8,862 nt of DNA from Rhodospirillales bacterium. GTDB taxonomy: Bacteria > Pseudomonadota > Alphaproteobacteria > Rhodospirillales > UBA2165. The notes beneath the pieces were generated by a model. The model was not told where the DNA came from. It did no database searches and saw nothing but the letters and a program-made list of their open reading frames with translations. The stretch's first letter is position 1; every line of letters begins with the position of its first letter. The stretch spans positions 1 to 8,862 of the forward strand of contig JABMOP010000023.1 of NCBI GenBank assembly GCA_013204125.1. Direction: 5' to 3'. Positions 1 through 5,866 of this stretch are shown here, one piece after another. The position numbers and the translations under genes are program-made.

Positions 1-429
1 GCCGTTTGCCAAGAACCCGGATGCCACACCATATTCGAAGAGGCGTCACCGACATTTAAAATGCGTTTTATGTACATGGCGGGTTACACCGACGAGGCCG
101 CGTTCGATGAATTTATCAAAGGCTTTGATCTTCGCACCATCGCCGGCGAAATCACATCAATGGTGCTGACCATTGGCGGCAGTGACGATGAATTAAGCCC
201 GATCAAGCATAGTTATGATCTGATGGAGCGCATATCCGCGCCTAAAAAATTAGTTGTCTATGAAGGCGCGCGCCATGGGCTATGGCAGGCAACATCGGTG
301 TCGGCGGGCCTTAACCCGCACACCCTGGCCGCCGATTGGCTCGCCGACCGGCTGGTCGATGGTAAACCCATGAAATCGGAATTGGTCCATGTGGACCCGA
401 TGGGCCGCCAAACGGTGACGGAATATTGA
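1..429 (+). CDS. Alpha/beta-hydrolase family protein, C-terminal part (5' end outside window)
   Basis: The reading frame is open from the first base of the window and ends at TGA 427-429. An internal ATG at 61 is in frame, but the coding sequence plainly continues upstream of it, so this is the C-terminal ~142 residues of a longer protein. The stretch GGSDDELSP (codons around 175-201) looks like the strand and loop that carry the catalytic acid in alpha/beta hydrolases. EGARHGL (around 262-282) looks like the loop with the catalytic histidine, at the usual spacing. The nucleophile elbow would lie outside the window. The closing segment with AADWLADRL fits the final helix of the fold. Family: esterase, peptidase or dienelactone-hydrolase-like; the substrate cannot be read from this part. 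It converges on cysK with only 10 nt between stop codons. Nothing in it points to sulfur metabolism, so it probably marks the left border of the locus. Confidence 0.75.
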   Translation, partial: AVCQEPGCHTIFEEASPTFKMRFMYMAGYTDEAAFDEFIKGFDLRTIAGEITSMVLTIGGSDDELSPIKHSYDLMERISAPKKLVVYEGARHGLWQATSVSAGLNPHTLAADWLADRLVDGKPMKSELVHVDPMGRQTVTEY

Positions 430-439
430 CGCGGTGTTT

Positions 440-1429
440 TTATTCCGCCGCCATTCCGCCGGCGTAAACTTCGAACAAGGCGGTTGATAGGTAGCGTTCG
501 GCGAATGAAGGTAGGATAGCGACGATCAGCTTGCCTTCCATTTCCGGGCGCTGGCCGATTTCGATTGCCGCAGCGATGGCGGCGCCCGATGAAATACCGA
601 CCGGAAGACCTTCCAATTCTGCGGCGCGCTGGGCGGTGGAAAACGATGAATGATTGGAAATGGTAATCACTTCGTCGATGATTTCGGTATTAAGGTTTTC
701 CGGAATAAAGCCGGCGCCGATCCCTTGAATTCGGTGTGAGCCGGCAAGTCCACCCGATATCACGGCGCTGTCTTCGGGTTCCACTGCAAATACTTGAAAT
801 TCGGGTTTGCGCGCTTTGTTCACTTCGGCGACGCCGGTCAGGGTTCCGCCGGTGCCGACGCCGGCAACGAGCGCATCAATTTTCCCATCGGTATCCCTCC
901 AGATTTCTTCGGCGGTGGTTTGGCGGTGGATTTCTGGATTGGCCGGGTTGGAAAATTGCTGCGGCATGAATGCGCCCGGGGTTTTCTTCAATAATTTATC
1001 GGCTTCTTCGATGGCGCCGGGCATACCGCGTTCGGGTGCCGTGAATATAATTTCGGCGCCCAGATGCAAAAGCAACTTGCGCCTTTCATCCGATACGCTT
1101 TCGGGGATCGTCAGGATCAAGCGGTAGCCTTTGGAAGCGCAGATGAAGGCGAGTGCAATGCCGGTATTGCCAGATGTAGGCTCGATCACCGTCGCGCCGG
1201 GTTTCAATTGGCCATCTTTTTCGGCGGCTTCGATCATGGCGATGCCGATGCGGTCTTTGACCGATGACAAAGGATTGAAAAATTCGCATTTGCCGACGAT
1301 ATCGGCTTTGCAGTTTGCTTCTTGCGGCAGGCGATTGAGGCGCACAAGCGGCGTTGCGCCAATGGTGCCAATAATATTGTCGTAAATTTTGCCCCGAAAA
1401 CTACCGCCGGGTTTCGCCTTGTTCGCCAT
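440..1429 (-). CDS. cysK: Cysteine synthase A (O-acetylserine sulfhydrylase)
   Basis: 329-residue fold-type II PLP enzyme that condenses O-acetylserine with sulfide to give cysteine, in the cytoplasm. The family motifs are intact: [11 protein letters not shown] with the PLP lysine at K58, the substrate loop TSGNTG at 85-90, the phosphate-binding GTGGTLTG at 192-199, GISSGAA at 278-284 and ERYLST near 311-316. The segments [12 protein letters not shown] and [11 protein letters not shown] match CysK rather than the thiosulfate-using CysM, although paralogues in this family are hard to separate by eye. The length is normal. Start ATG (1427-1429) has AGGG about 9 nt upstream. It is transcribed divergently from the ArsR-type regulator and converges on the hydrolase gene. 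Next to a sulfur-oxidation locus it could also serve to use up sulfide; that role is inferred from position only. Confidence 0.93.
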   Translation of the reverse strand: MANKAKPGGSFRGKIYDNIIGTIGATPLVRLNRLPQEANCKADIVGKCEFFNPLSSVKDRIGIAMIEAAEKDGQLKPGATVIEPTSGNTGIALAFICASKGYRLILTIPESVSDERRKLLLHLGAEIIFTAPERGMPGAIEEADKLLKKTPGAFMPQQFSNPANPEIHRQTTAEEIWRDTDGKIDALVAGVGTGGTLTGVAEVNKARKPEFQVFAVEPEDSAVISGGLAGSHRIQGIGAGFIPENLNTEIIDEVITISNHSSFSTAQRAAELEGLPVGISSGAAIAAAIEIGQRPEMEGKLIVAILPSFAERYLSTALFEVYAGGMAAE

Positions 1430-1467
1430 TTCACAGCCCTGCCGTTGATAAGTTTGATTTTAATTTA

Positions 1468-1497
1468 ATTACGCATTACGAGTGAATAAATTGTCGA
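1468..1497 (-). promoter_or_regulatory. Possible cysK promoter
   Basis: Read on the minus strand, TCGACA (1497-1492, 5 of 6 to the sigma-70 -35) is followed after 18 nt by CGTAAT (1473-1468, 4 of 6 to the -10). Transcription would begin near 1461 and give a leader of about 30 nt. It is a consensus match in AT-rich sequence, so it is tentative. The 27-bp palindrome lies about 30 bp upstream of this -35. Confidence 0.3.
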
Positions 1498-1498
1498 T

Positions 1499-1527
1499 TT
1501 GCACAACTTACCGAAACAGCGTAGCAT
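1499..1527 (+). promoter_or_regulatory. Possible promoter of the ArsR-type regulator gene
   Basis: TTGCAC (1499-1504) and TAGCAT (1522-1527) are separated by 17 nt and weakly resemble -35 and -10 boxes. A start of transcription near 1534 would fall inside the palindrome at 1528-1554, which is what an autorepressed promoter would look like. The match to consensus is weak; the position carries most of the weight. Confidence 0.3.
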
Positions 1528-1554
1528 ACTTTCTGTTTTAGTAAAATAGAAAGT
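1528..1554. promoter_or_regulatory. 27-bp palindromic operator, probably bound by the adjacent ArsR-type repressor
   Basis: The arms ACTTTCT (1528-1534) and AGAAAGT (1548-1554) are perfect inverted copies. The inner segments TTTTA (1536-1540) and TAAAA (1542-1546) also pair around the central G at 1541. Of 13 symmetric positions only one fails (G1535 against T1547). It ends 6 nt before the regulator's first codon, and its right arm overlaps the weak ribosome-binding site. ArsR-family dimers bind such AT-rich dyads, commonly in their own promoters. No comparably good copy was seen by eye elsewhere in the window, including the fccB/dsrE2 region; the promoter of soxY lies outside. Confidence 0.72.
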
Positions 1555-1560
1555 AACAAA

Positions 1561-1893
1561 TTGGTCTCAACCATGGATATGCCGATTAATACCGATGAAA
1601 TGGAACAAAACGCTGAAAAAGCTGCGGCGTTTTTGAAATCCATTGCCCATCGGCACCGGCTTTTGGTTCTCTGCAATCTTATGGGGGGCGATATGACCGC
1701 CGGTGAATTGGGGGAGACGTTAAAAGTTCGCCCGGCCAATATGTCTCAGCATTTAAGCTGGCTGAAGAAAGAAGGGCTGGTCGCGTCCCGCCGCGAAGGA
1801 ACAACGGTGCATTATAGCCTTTCCGACAAAGACGTAACGCCGTTTATTTCGACGCTTTATGAAATGTTCTGCGGCGGGGATAAGCCGAGCTAG
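1561..1893 (+). CDS. ArsR-family regulator of the SqrR/BigR persulfide-sensor type
   Basis: 110-residue winged-helix regulator from TTG 1561, or 106 from ATG 1573; TTG is preferred weakly because AGAAAG lies 7 nt before it and no purine-rich site precedes the ATG. The fold is visible as ALE helices AAAFLKSIAHRHRL (21-34), the recognition helix region RPANMSQHLSWLKKEGLV (57-74) and the beta wing SRREGTTVHYSL (76-87). There are only two cysteines, C38 in LLVLCNLM and C104 near the C-terminus in EMFCGGD. Their 66-residue separation equals that of C41/C107 in Rhodobacter SqrR and C42/C108 in BigR, where per- and polysulfides crosslink them and release DNA. No arsenic- or metal-binding CxC motif is present. 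A good palindrome lies just upstream. It most likely represses sulfur genes and itself until persulfide accumulates; its targets here are inferred. Confidence 0.85.
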   Translation: MVSTMDMPINTDEMEQNAEKAAAFLKSIAHRHRLLVLCNLMGGDMTAGELGETLKVRPANMSQHLSWLKKEGLVASRREGTTVHYSLSDKDVTPFISTLYEMFCGGDKPS

Positions 1894-1911
1894 TCCACCG
1901 CTGCTAAATCA

Positions 1912-2136
1912 TTAAGCCGTTTTTTTAATCAGATAGGTATAGACGCCGTTGGCTTCGCCGCTTTCCACCAACTCGTTGCCGGTGGTCCGGCAAAATGCGG
2001 CAAAGTCCGCAACCGATCCAGGATCGGTGGCTTCGATACGAAGTTCGTCGCCGGCAGACAATTCCTTGATGGCTTTCTTGGCTTTAACAATCGGCATCGG
2101 GCAATTGAGGCCCTTGGTATCGAGTTCGGTCACCAT
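1912..2136 (-). CDS. tusA: TusA-family sulfur carrier protein
   Basis: 74 residues, the full length of the family. The hallmark sulfur-binding motif is present as LNCPMP with C12-P13-x-P15, followed by the long first helix VKAKKAIKEL. TusA proteins carry sulfur as a cysteine persulfide in the cytoplasm. In sulfur oxidisers they pass it from rhodanese and DsrE-type proteins to DsrEFH/rDsr or sHdr, rather than to tRNA thiolation only. The start ATG (2134-2136) has GGGG about 9 nt upstream. It lies 22 nt downstream of the DsrE2-like gene on the same strand and is probably co-transcribed with it. A second cysteine, C49 in AAFCRTTG, is often seen in this family. It converges on the ArsR-type gene with 18 nt between stop codons. 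The dissimilatory role is inferred from neighbours. Confidence 0.92.
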   Translation of the reverse strand: MVTELDTKGLNCPMPIVKAKKAIKELSAGDELRIEATDPGSVADFAAFCRTTGNELVESGEANGVYTYLIKKTA

Positions 2137-2158
2137 ATTTTTATCCCCAAAACTTAAT

Positions 2159-2662
2159 TTAAATAAACAGGTTGATATCGGATTTCAGCGCCGTTTCCAT
2201 ATAAGTGGCGGCGCCGCCAATTTCGATCCCGTCCATAAGTTGATCTTTTTCCAATTCGAATAGGCCCATGGTCATCTGGCAGCCGATGAGGGTGATATCT
2301 TGTTCAACCGCTGTTGCGCGCAATTCTTCGATCGAGGCCACGCCTTTTTTCTTAATCAGGTTGCGCATCATGGTCGTCGCCATGGCATCTGCACCGGGCA
2401 GGGCCGACACGATGTTCGGCATGGTCATATGCATCCCCATCATCGGCATTTCCATACCCGGATTGCCGAGGGTCGAAATTTGAAGATGATCCATCTTCTT
2501 TTTAAGAAGCTGCAAACCGTAGAACGTAAAGAACATCGAAACTTTAACGTCCATGGCCGCGGCCGTGGTGGCCAAGATAAAGGGCGGGTAAGCCCAATCC
2601 AAGGTCCCCTTGGTAACGATGATGGACATGGACTTGGCATTTTCCACTGCGTTTTCTTCCAT
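2159..2662 (-). CDS. dsrE2: DsrE2-like sulfur-transfer protein (DsrE/DsrF/DrsH-like family)
   Basis: 167 residues from ATG 2660-2662, which has GGAG (2671-2674) 8 nt upstream; a TTG two codons earlier sits too close to that site. The N-terminus SMSIIVTKGTLDWAYPPFILATTAAAM and MFFTFYGLQLLKKK are typical of the DsrE2 family. One cysteine is present, C128 in LIGCQMTMGLFE, at the position expected to carry the persulfide. A central methionine-rich loop (about residues 68-99, with GMEMPMMGMHMTM) is unusually rich, though part of it is a family feature. DsrE2 proteins are found beside tusA and rhodanese genes in sulfur oxidisers, where they are thought to carry sulfur with TusA in the cytoplasm; their exact reaction is less settled. 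It is the first gene of a dsrE2-tusA unit and divergent from fccB. No rhodanese gene is present in the window. Confidence 0.85.
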   Translation of the reverse strand: MEENAVENAKSMSIIVTKGTLDWAYPPFILATTAAAMDVKVSMFFTFYGLQLLKKKMDHLQISTLGNPGMEMPMMGMHMTMPNIVSALPGADAMATTMMRNLIKKKGVASIEELRATAVEQDITLIGCQMTMGLFELEKDQLMDGIEIGGAATYMETALKSDINLFI

Positions 2663-2704
2663 TATCAAATCTCCATTTCGTAAAGCTGTAAAAAACCGTA
2701 CGGC

Positions 2705-2733
2705 GTTATGAGCGGGGCAGATTAATAAATCAA
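2705..2733 (-). promoter_or_regulatory. Possible promoter of dsrE2-tusA
   Basis: On the minus strand TTGATT (2733-2728) and CATAAC (2710-2705) are each 4 of 6 to the sigma-70 boxes and exactly 17 nt apart. Transcription would begin near 2698, inside the palindrome CCGTACGG (2696-2703), giving a leader of about 36 nt. It is plausible by spacing but was identified by eye only. Confidence 0.35.
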
Positions 2734-2772
2734 CTTAAAATGAGCCTACCGTCGGGCGTCACATCACATGAC

Positions 2773-2788
2773 TCGCCATTCTTGGCGA
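2773..2788. repeat. Small perfect hairpin in the dsrE2/fccB intergenic region
   Basis: TCGCCA (2773-2778) and TGGCGA (2783-2788) pair perfectly around the loop TTCT. There is no T-tract on either side, so it is not an intrinsic terminator. It could be a protein-binding dyad or chance. Confidence 0.4.
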
Positions 2789-2806
2789 TTATTGCTATTA
2801 AAACTG

Positions 2807-2888
2807 GGCTAATCCTACAGAAACTTAATTGCCCTTTCAACAAATATAAATTGTAAAATACCCTCATCCGATGGCTAATTTGGCTAAT
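2807..2888 (+). repeat. Three GGCTAAT heptamers, two in tandem
   Basis: GGCTAAT occurs at 2807-2813, 2873-2879 and 2882-2888. The last two belong to a tandem 9-bp repeat TGGCTAATT (2872-2880 and 2881-2889). The cluster lies in the AT-rich stretch upstream of fccB, where activator-binding repeats could sit. No regulator is known to me for this sequence. Confidence 0.4.
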
Positions 2889-2987
2889 TTCCCAGGAAAA
2901 CGGGGGATGGCTGTAGCCGCAGATTTCGGATCAAGATATTGTGAAGATCAGGTCCGGCGGCAGCCAGTGTTTACCAAGGCATCCAAT

Positions 2988-2993
2988 AAGGAA
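2988..2993 (+). promoter_or_regulatory. Ribosome-binding site that sets the fccB start
   Basis: AAGGAA lies 4 nt before ATG 2998 (AGG to ATG spacing 6 nt). An in-frame GTG at 2941 would extend the protein by 19 residues, but it has no such site and would bury the Tat signal inside the chain. Confidence 0.7.
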
Positions 2994-2997
2994 CGGC

Positions 2998-4350
2998 ATG
3001 CGCGAATTATCCAGGCGTCAGTTGGGCAAGTTGTCGGCGGGGCTCGCCGTCGTTGGTGCGGCCTCGTTGGTCGGCGGTGGCCAAGTCGCCGGGCAAAATT
3101 CCGGGTTAAGCCGCCCGCCTAAACTTCCCCGGATGTTGGCAAAAGCCGAGATCCCTCAGTCCAGGTATCCAAGGGTCGTCATTGTCGGCGGCGGTTGGTC
3201 CGGGCTGACCATTGCCCGTCAATTGAAGCGCCTGGGTGTCCCGTTAGATGTGCTCCTGGTCGAAAAAAGGGAAGTCTTTTTCTCGCATTTACAGGCCAAT
3301 CTTTGGCTCGGCGGGCTGGTGGAACTAGACCACCTGACCCATAGTTTCTTAGATGCGGCAAAGCTTGCAGGTTACGTCTATTTCAATGCGGCGCTGGTGG
3401 ATATTGATCGCACCAGCCGCCGCGCCTACACCGACCAGGGCTATATCGACTATGATTACCTGGTTTTGGCGCCGGGCATTGATTACGACTACGGCTCGTT
3501 CGGCGTTAAAGATGCCGGCGCTGAGCAATTTCTGCGCGCCCATTATCCGGCGGGGTTCAAATCCGGGTCCGAACATCTCAGCCTGAAGCGAAAATTGGAC
3601 GAATTCAAAGGCGGAATTTTTGTGCTGACCGCGCCGCCCGGCATTTATCGGTGCGCAGCTTCGCCCTATGAGCGCGCCAGCATTATCGCCGCCCGGTTTA
3701 AACGGGATGGGATCAAAGGCAAGGTCGTGCTCATCGATCCCCGCGATCAGCCGGCGGTCAATGGCGATGGATTTCTCGCCGCCTTCGAAAATTTGTATAG
3801 GGATCATCTTGAATATATGCCTTCGGTGGTGATCAAGGGCGTCGATCCGATAAAGAAAACCGTCTCGACCGATTTTGATGATATCCAATTCACGGACGCC
3901 GCCATCTATCCTCGCGTGCGGGCTGCAAAAATGATTGAAGCGTTTGGCCTTGCCGATAAGGCGAGCCAGCAGAAGGAAGGCGCCATCGATCCGTTCAACT
4001 ACAATGTTATCGGCGATGAGCGCGTTTATATCACCGGCGATTGCCGGCCGATGCCGTTTTCCAAAAGTGCCAGCGTAGCGGTATCCGAAGGCGCCCATGT
4101 GGCCCGCGTGATCGCGGCCAACGCAGAGGGCAAAGCCGCCAAATGGGCAACACCGGAATCCCGCTGTTACTCCGTCGTAGGACTAAAGCCCGAACAAGCG
4201 CTGTTGTCGTTGTCTTATTACCGTTTCGATAAGGCCACAAAGCAATGGGAATTTGCGCCTAATTCCAGTTCCGACAACACGCGCTCCGAAAAACTGGCGC
4301 GCGATAATCACAAATGGGGCGCCGGCGCCTTTAAAGAGTTGTTTGGCTAA
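2998..4350 (+). CDS. fccB: Flavocytochrome c sulfide dehydrogenase flavoprotein subunit, Tat-exported
   Basis: 450 residues. The N-terminus has a Tat signal (SRRQLGK at 5-11, then a hydrophobic stretch to about 32). An FAD-binding Rossmann motif VIVGGGWSG follows at 61-69 with E89 ending the second strand. C219 in YRCAASPYERA and C349 in TGDCRPMP correspond to the redox disulfide cysteines of Allochromatium FccB, and C390 in RCYSVVG matches a family-wide C-terminal cysteine. The chain ends KELFG, like the family's terminal helix. Family members oxidise periplasmic sulfide and pass electrons to a cytochrome c subunit. Odd points: the cysteine that binds FAD covalently in Allochromatium aligns with H97 here (FFSHLQANLWLGG), and no cytochrome gene (fccA/soxE) adjoins it. 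The alignment is from memory. It may be a SoxF-like protein within a sox locus; sulfide as substrate is the most likely but not certain. Confidence 0.85.
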   Translation: MRELSRRQLGKLSAGLAVVGAASLVGGGQVAGQNSGLSRPPKLPRMLAKAEIPQSRYPRVVIVGGGWSGLTIARQLKRLGVPLDVLLVEKREVFFSHLQANLWLGGLVELDHLTHSFLDAAKLAGYVYFNAALVDIDRTSRRAYTDQGYIDYDYLVLAPGIDYDYGSFGVKDAGAEQFLRAHYPAGFKSGSEHLSLKRKLDEFKGGIFVLTAPPGIYRCAASPYERASIIAARFKRDGIKGKVVLIDPRDQPAVNGDGFLAAFENLYRDHLEYMPSVVIKGVDPIKKTVSTDFDDIQFTDAAIYPRVRAAKMIEAFGLADKASQQKEGAIDPFNYNVIGDERVYITGDCRPMPFSKSASVAVSEGAHVARVIAANAEGKAAKWATPESRCYSVVGLKPEQALLSLSYYRFDKATKQWEFAPNSSSDNTRSEKLARDNHKWGAGAFKELFG

Positions 4351-4380
4351 TCAAAATTCCGTTATCGTCCGATTCGCCAG

Positions 4381-4409
4381 TTACAATTACGGGTATTTTT
4401 GTGTAGAAT
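4381..4409 (+). promoter_or_regulatory. Possible soxW promoter
   Basis: TAGAAT (4404-4409, 5 of 6 to -10) lies 17 nt after TTACAA (4381-4386, a poor -35), 25 nt before the soxW start. No terminator is visible between fccB and this point, so soxW may equally be read from the fccB promoter. Confidence 0.25.
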
Positions 4410-4433
4410 ATCGGCGTAAGAGGAGAAAGACAC

Positions 4434-5096
4434 ATGATCGCCCGTTTTCTTTCCATCTCGATGATTTTGTTCGCTGCGGCGTTTCTGATACCCGGTGAAG
4501 TTTACGCCGGCGCCGGCTCCGTGCAATTGCCGAAGGCGAAAGTTGGCGAGGACGGGCTTCACAAGCAAGATTGGTTTGCAGATAGTTTCCTCGATTTAAA
4601 AGAAGATGTGGCGGAAGCCAAAGCTGCAAACAAACGCTTGGTTTTTATCTGGGAACAAAAGGGCTGCCCCTATTGCGAGCGCACCCATGATATAAATTTC
4701 CGCATCCCCAAAATCGTCGATTATATCAAAGCCAATTTTACGGTGATCCAATTGAACATGTGGGGGAGCCGCGAAGTCACCGATTTTGACGGCAAGATAT
4801 CCACCGAAAAAGAATTGGCCCAAAAATGGGCTATCCGCTTTACGCCGACGGTCCAGTTTTTCCCGGGCGATCTGAAAGAGATCGGCAATAAAAATGGCCA
4901 AGAGGCGGAACTTTTACGCGTGCCCGGCTATTTCAAACCGTTTCATTTTTATATGCTATTCCAATATGTCTCTACCGAAGCCTATAAGGCCGAGCCGAAT
5001 TTTCAACGTTATTTAATCGCTGAGGGCACAAAATTGCGCGATAAAGGCGTCGATATGGATAAGCAGCTTTGGGCGGATGAGCTTTTATTCGATTAG
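4434..5096 (+). CDS. soxW: Periplasmic thioredoxin of the SoxW type
   Basis: 220 residues with a Sec signal peptide (hydrophobic about 5-20, likely cleavage after VYA at 25). The thioredoxin-like domain has the redox motif GCPYC with C78 and C81, and the cis-proline loop RFTPTV with P138. The segments WFADSFLDLKEDVAEAKA, NMWGSREVTDFDG and EKELAQKWAIRFTP are characteristic of SoxW proteins of sox clusters. SoxW receives electrons from the membrane protein SoxV and keeps SoxY or other Sox thiols reduced in the periplasm. Start ATG 4434 has AGGAG 8 nt upstream (4421-4425). It follows fccB by 83 nt on the same strand and converges on the soxV/ccdA-like gene with 8 nt between stop codons, so donor and acceptor are adjacent but not in one transcript. 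The C-terminal extension after about 165 is longer than in a minimal thioredoxin. Confidence 0.88.
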   Translation: MIARFLSISMILFAAAFLIPGEVYAGAGSVQLPKAKVGEDGLHKQDWFADSFLDLKEDVAEAKAANKRLVFIWEQKGCPYCERTHDINFRIPKIVDYIKANFTVIQLNMWGSREVTDFDGKISTEKELAQKWAIRFTPTVQFFPGDLKEIGNKNGQEAELLRVPGYFKPFHFYMLFQYVSTEAYKAEPNFQRYLIAEGTKLRDKGVDMDKQLWADELLFD

Positions 5097-5104
5097 CGGC
5101 GCGG

Positions 5105-5848
5105 CTATCCGATCTGCGTGAAGATATCGAAATGTTCCAAAAGCCAATTGGAAATTTCGCGGATGTCGCCGGTGAATATGATGATGCCGGTGGCGATCAG
5201 AAGCGCGCCGACGCTAAGTTCCACTTTATGCATATGGCGGCGAAAGCGTTTCATGAAATTCATGAACGGGCCGACCGCAAAGGCGGCGATCAGGAACGGA
5301 ATACCCATGCCGGCGGCATAGACGGTCAGCAAGGAAACACCGTAAGCCACTGAATTGCCCGATGCCGCGACCATCAGGACCGATGCTAATATGGGTCCGA
5401 CGCAGGGGGTCCAGCCGAATGCGAAAGCCAGCCCCAGAATGTAGGATCCAATCAGACCCGCCGGTTTTTTTTCCAAATGCAGACGTTTTTCGAAGTTCAG
5501 GAATTTAAGCCGGAACACGCCCATAAAATGCAGCCCGAAGATGACGATGACGACACCGGCGATCTGTCCTAAAATGATGGAGTTTTTCGCTAAGACATTA
5601 CTGACCGCCGTCGCCGTGGCGCCGAGCGCAATAAAAACGGTTGAAAACCCAAAGACAAAGGCGATGGCGGATTTGAATACGCGCCGCTTTGTCGCCGCAT
5701 CGATGCCATCATCATCGGTTAATTGGTCGAGCGAGGCGCCGCCCAGAAAGCTGATATAGGCCGGGATGAGCGGCAGAACGCAGGGCGAAGCGAAGCTCAG
5801 CACACCGGCGATCAACGCACCGAAATACGATATTTCAACGAGTTCCAT
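5105..5848 (-). CDS. soxV: CcdA/SoxV-type membrane thiol-disulfide transporter
   Basis: 247 residues, the usual length of the short CcdA family, with about six hydrophobic segments (near 8-32, 58-80, 92-112, 132-156, 166-192 and 210-228). The two redox cysteines are present in their hallmark settings: C23 in FASPCVLPLIPAY and C149 in FGWTPCVGPILAS. Such proteins take electrons from cytoplasmic thioredoxin and hand them to periplasmic thioredoxin-like proteins. The neighbour soxW supplies the obvious partner, which favours the SoxV role over cytochrome c maturation, although CcdA can serve both. The start ATG (5846-5848) has a strong GGAGGGG about 8 nt upstream. It lies 18 nt downstream of soxB on the same strand and is surely co-transcribed with it. 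It is the last gene of the minus-strand sox unit; no terminator is visible after it before soxW. Confidence 0.9.
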   Translation of the reverse strand: MELVEISYFGALIAGVLSFASPCVLPLIPAYISFLGGASLDQLTDDDGIDAATKRRVFKSAIAFVFGFSTVFIALGATATAVSNVLAKNSIILGQIAGVVIVIFGLHFMGVFRLKFLNFEKRLHLEKKPAGLIGSYILGLAFAFGWTPCVGPILASVLMVAASGNSVAYGVSLLTVYAAGMGIPFLIAAFAVGPFMNFMKRFRRHMHKVELSVGALLIATGIIIFTGDIREISNWLLEHFDIFTQIG

Positions 5849-5866
5849 ATTCTTTCCCCTCCGGCC

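Larger units (their letters stand above)
2663..2997. other. 335-bp divergent control region between dsrE2 and fccB
   Basis: This stretch holds no convincing gene. It is clearly more AT-rich than its flanks between about 2790 and 2890. It contains a candidate dsrE2 promoter (2705-2733, minus), a perfect 8-bp palindrome CCGTACGG (2696-2703) at the expected start of that transcript, a small hairpin (2773-2788) and three GGCTAAT heptamers (2807-2888). For fccB, the best -10-like elements are TATAAA (2845-2850) and TAAAAT (2854-2859), with no good -35. Use of either would give a leader of more than 130 nt. I see no known riboswitch fold in that leader. The 27-bp palindrome found before the ArsR-type gene is not repeated here in recognisable form. 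Confidence 0.6.

Noticed and set aside
1902..1926. Possible terminator between the ArsR-type gene and tusA: imperfect repeat GCTAAAT/ATTAAGC followed by seven T.
   Set aside because: The paired part is short and mismatched with almost no loop, and the T-run is also the lysine-rich end of tusA. It is too weak to call.
2941..2997. Upstream GTG start for fccB.
   Set aside because: It lacks a ribosome-binding site and would put 19 residues in front of a Tat signal. ATG 2998 with AAGGAA upstream explains the sequence better.
2871..3122. An 83-codon frame from ATG 2871 overlapping the start of fccB.
   Set aside because: It overlaps the well-supported fccB start by 125 nt in another frame, lacks a ribosome site, and its product matches no family I know.
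3349..4098. A long minus-strand frame (249 codons) opposite fccB.
   Set aside because: It is a shadow of the GC-biased fccB coding strand. It has no recognisable domain and no ribosome site, and fccB motifs are intact across it.
4351..4433. A terminator between fccB and soxW.
   Set aside because: No stem with a T-run can be found, so a shared transcript cannot be excluded.
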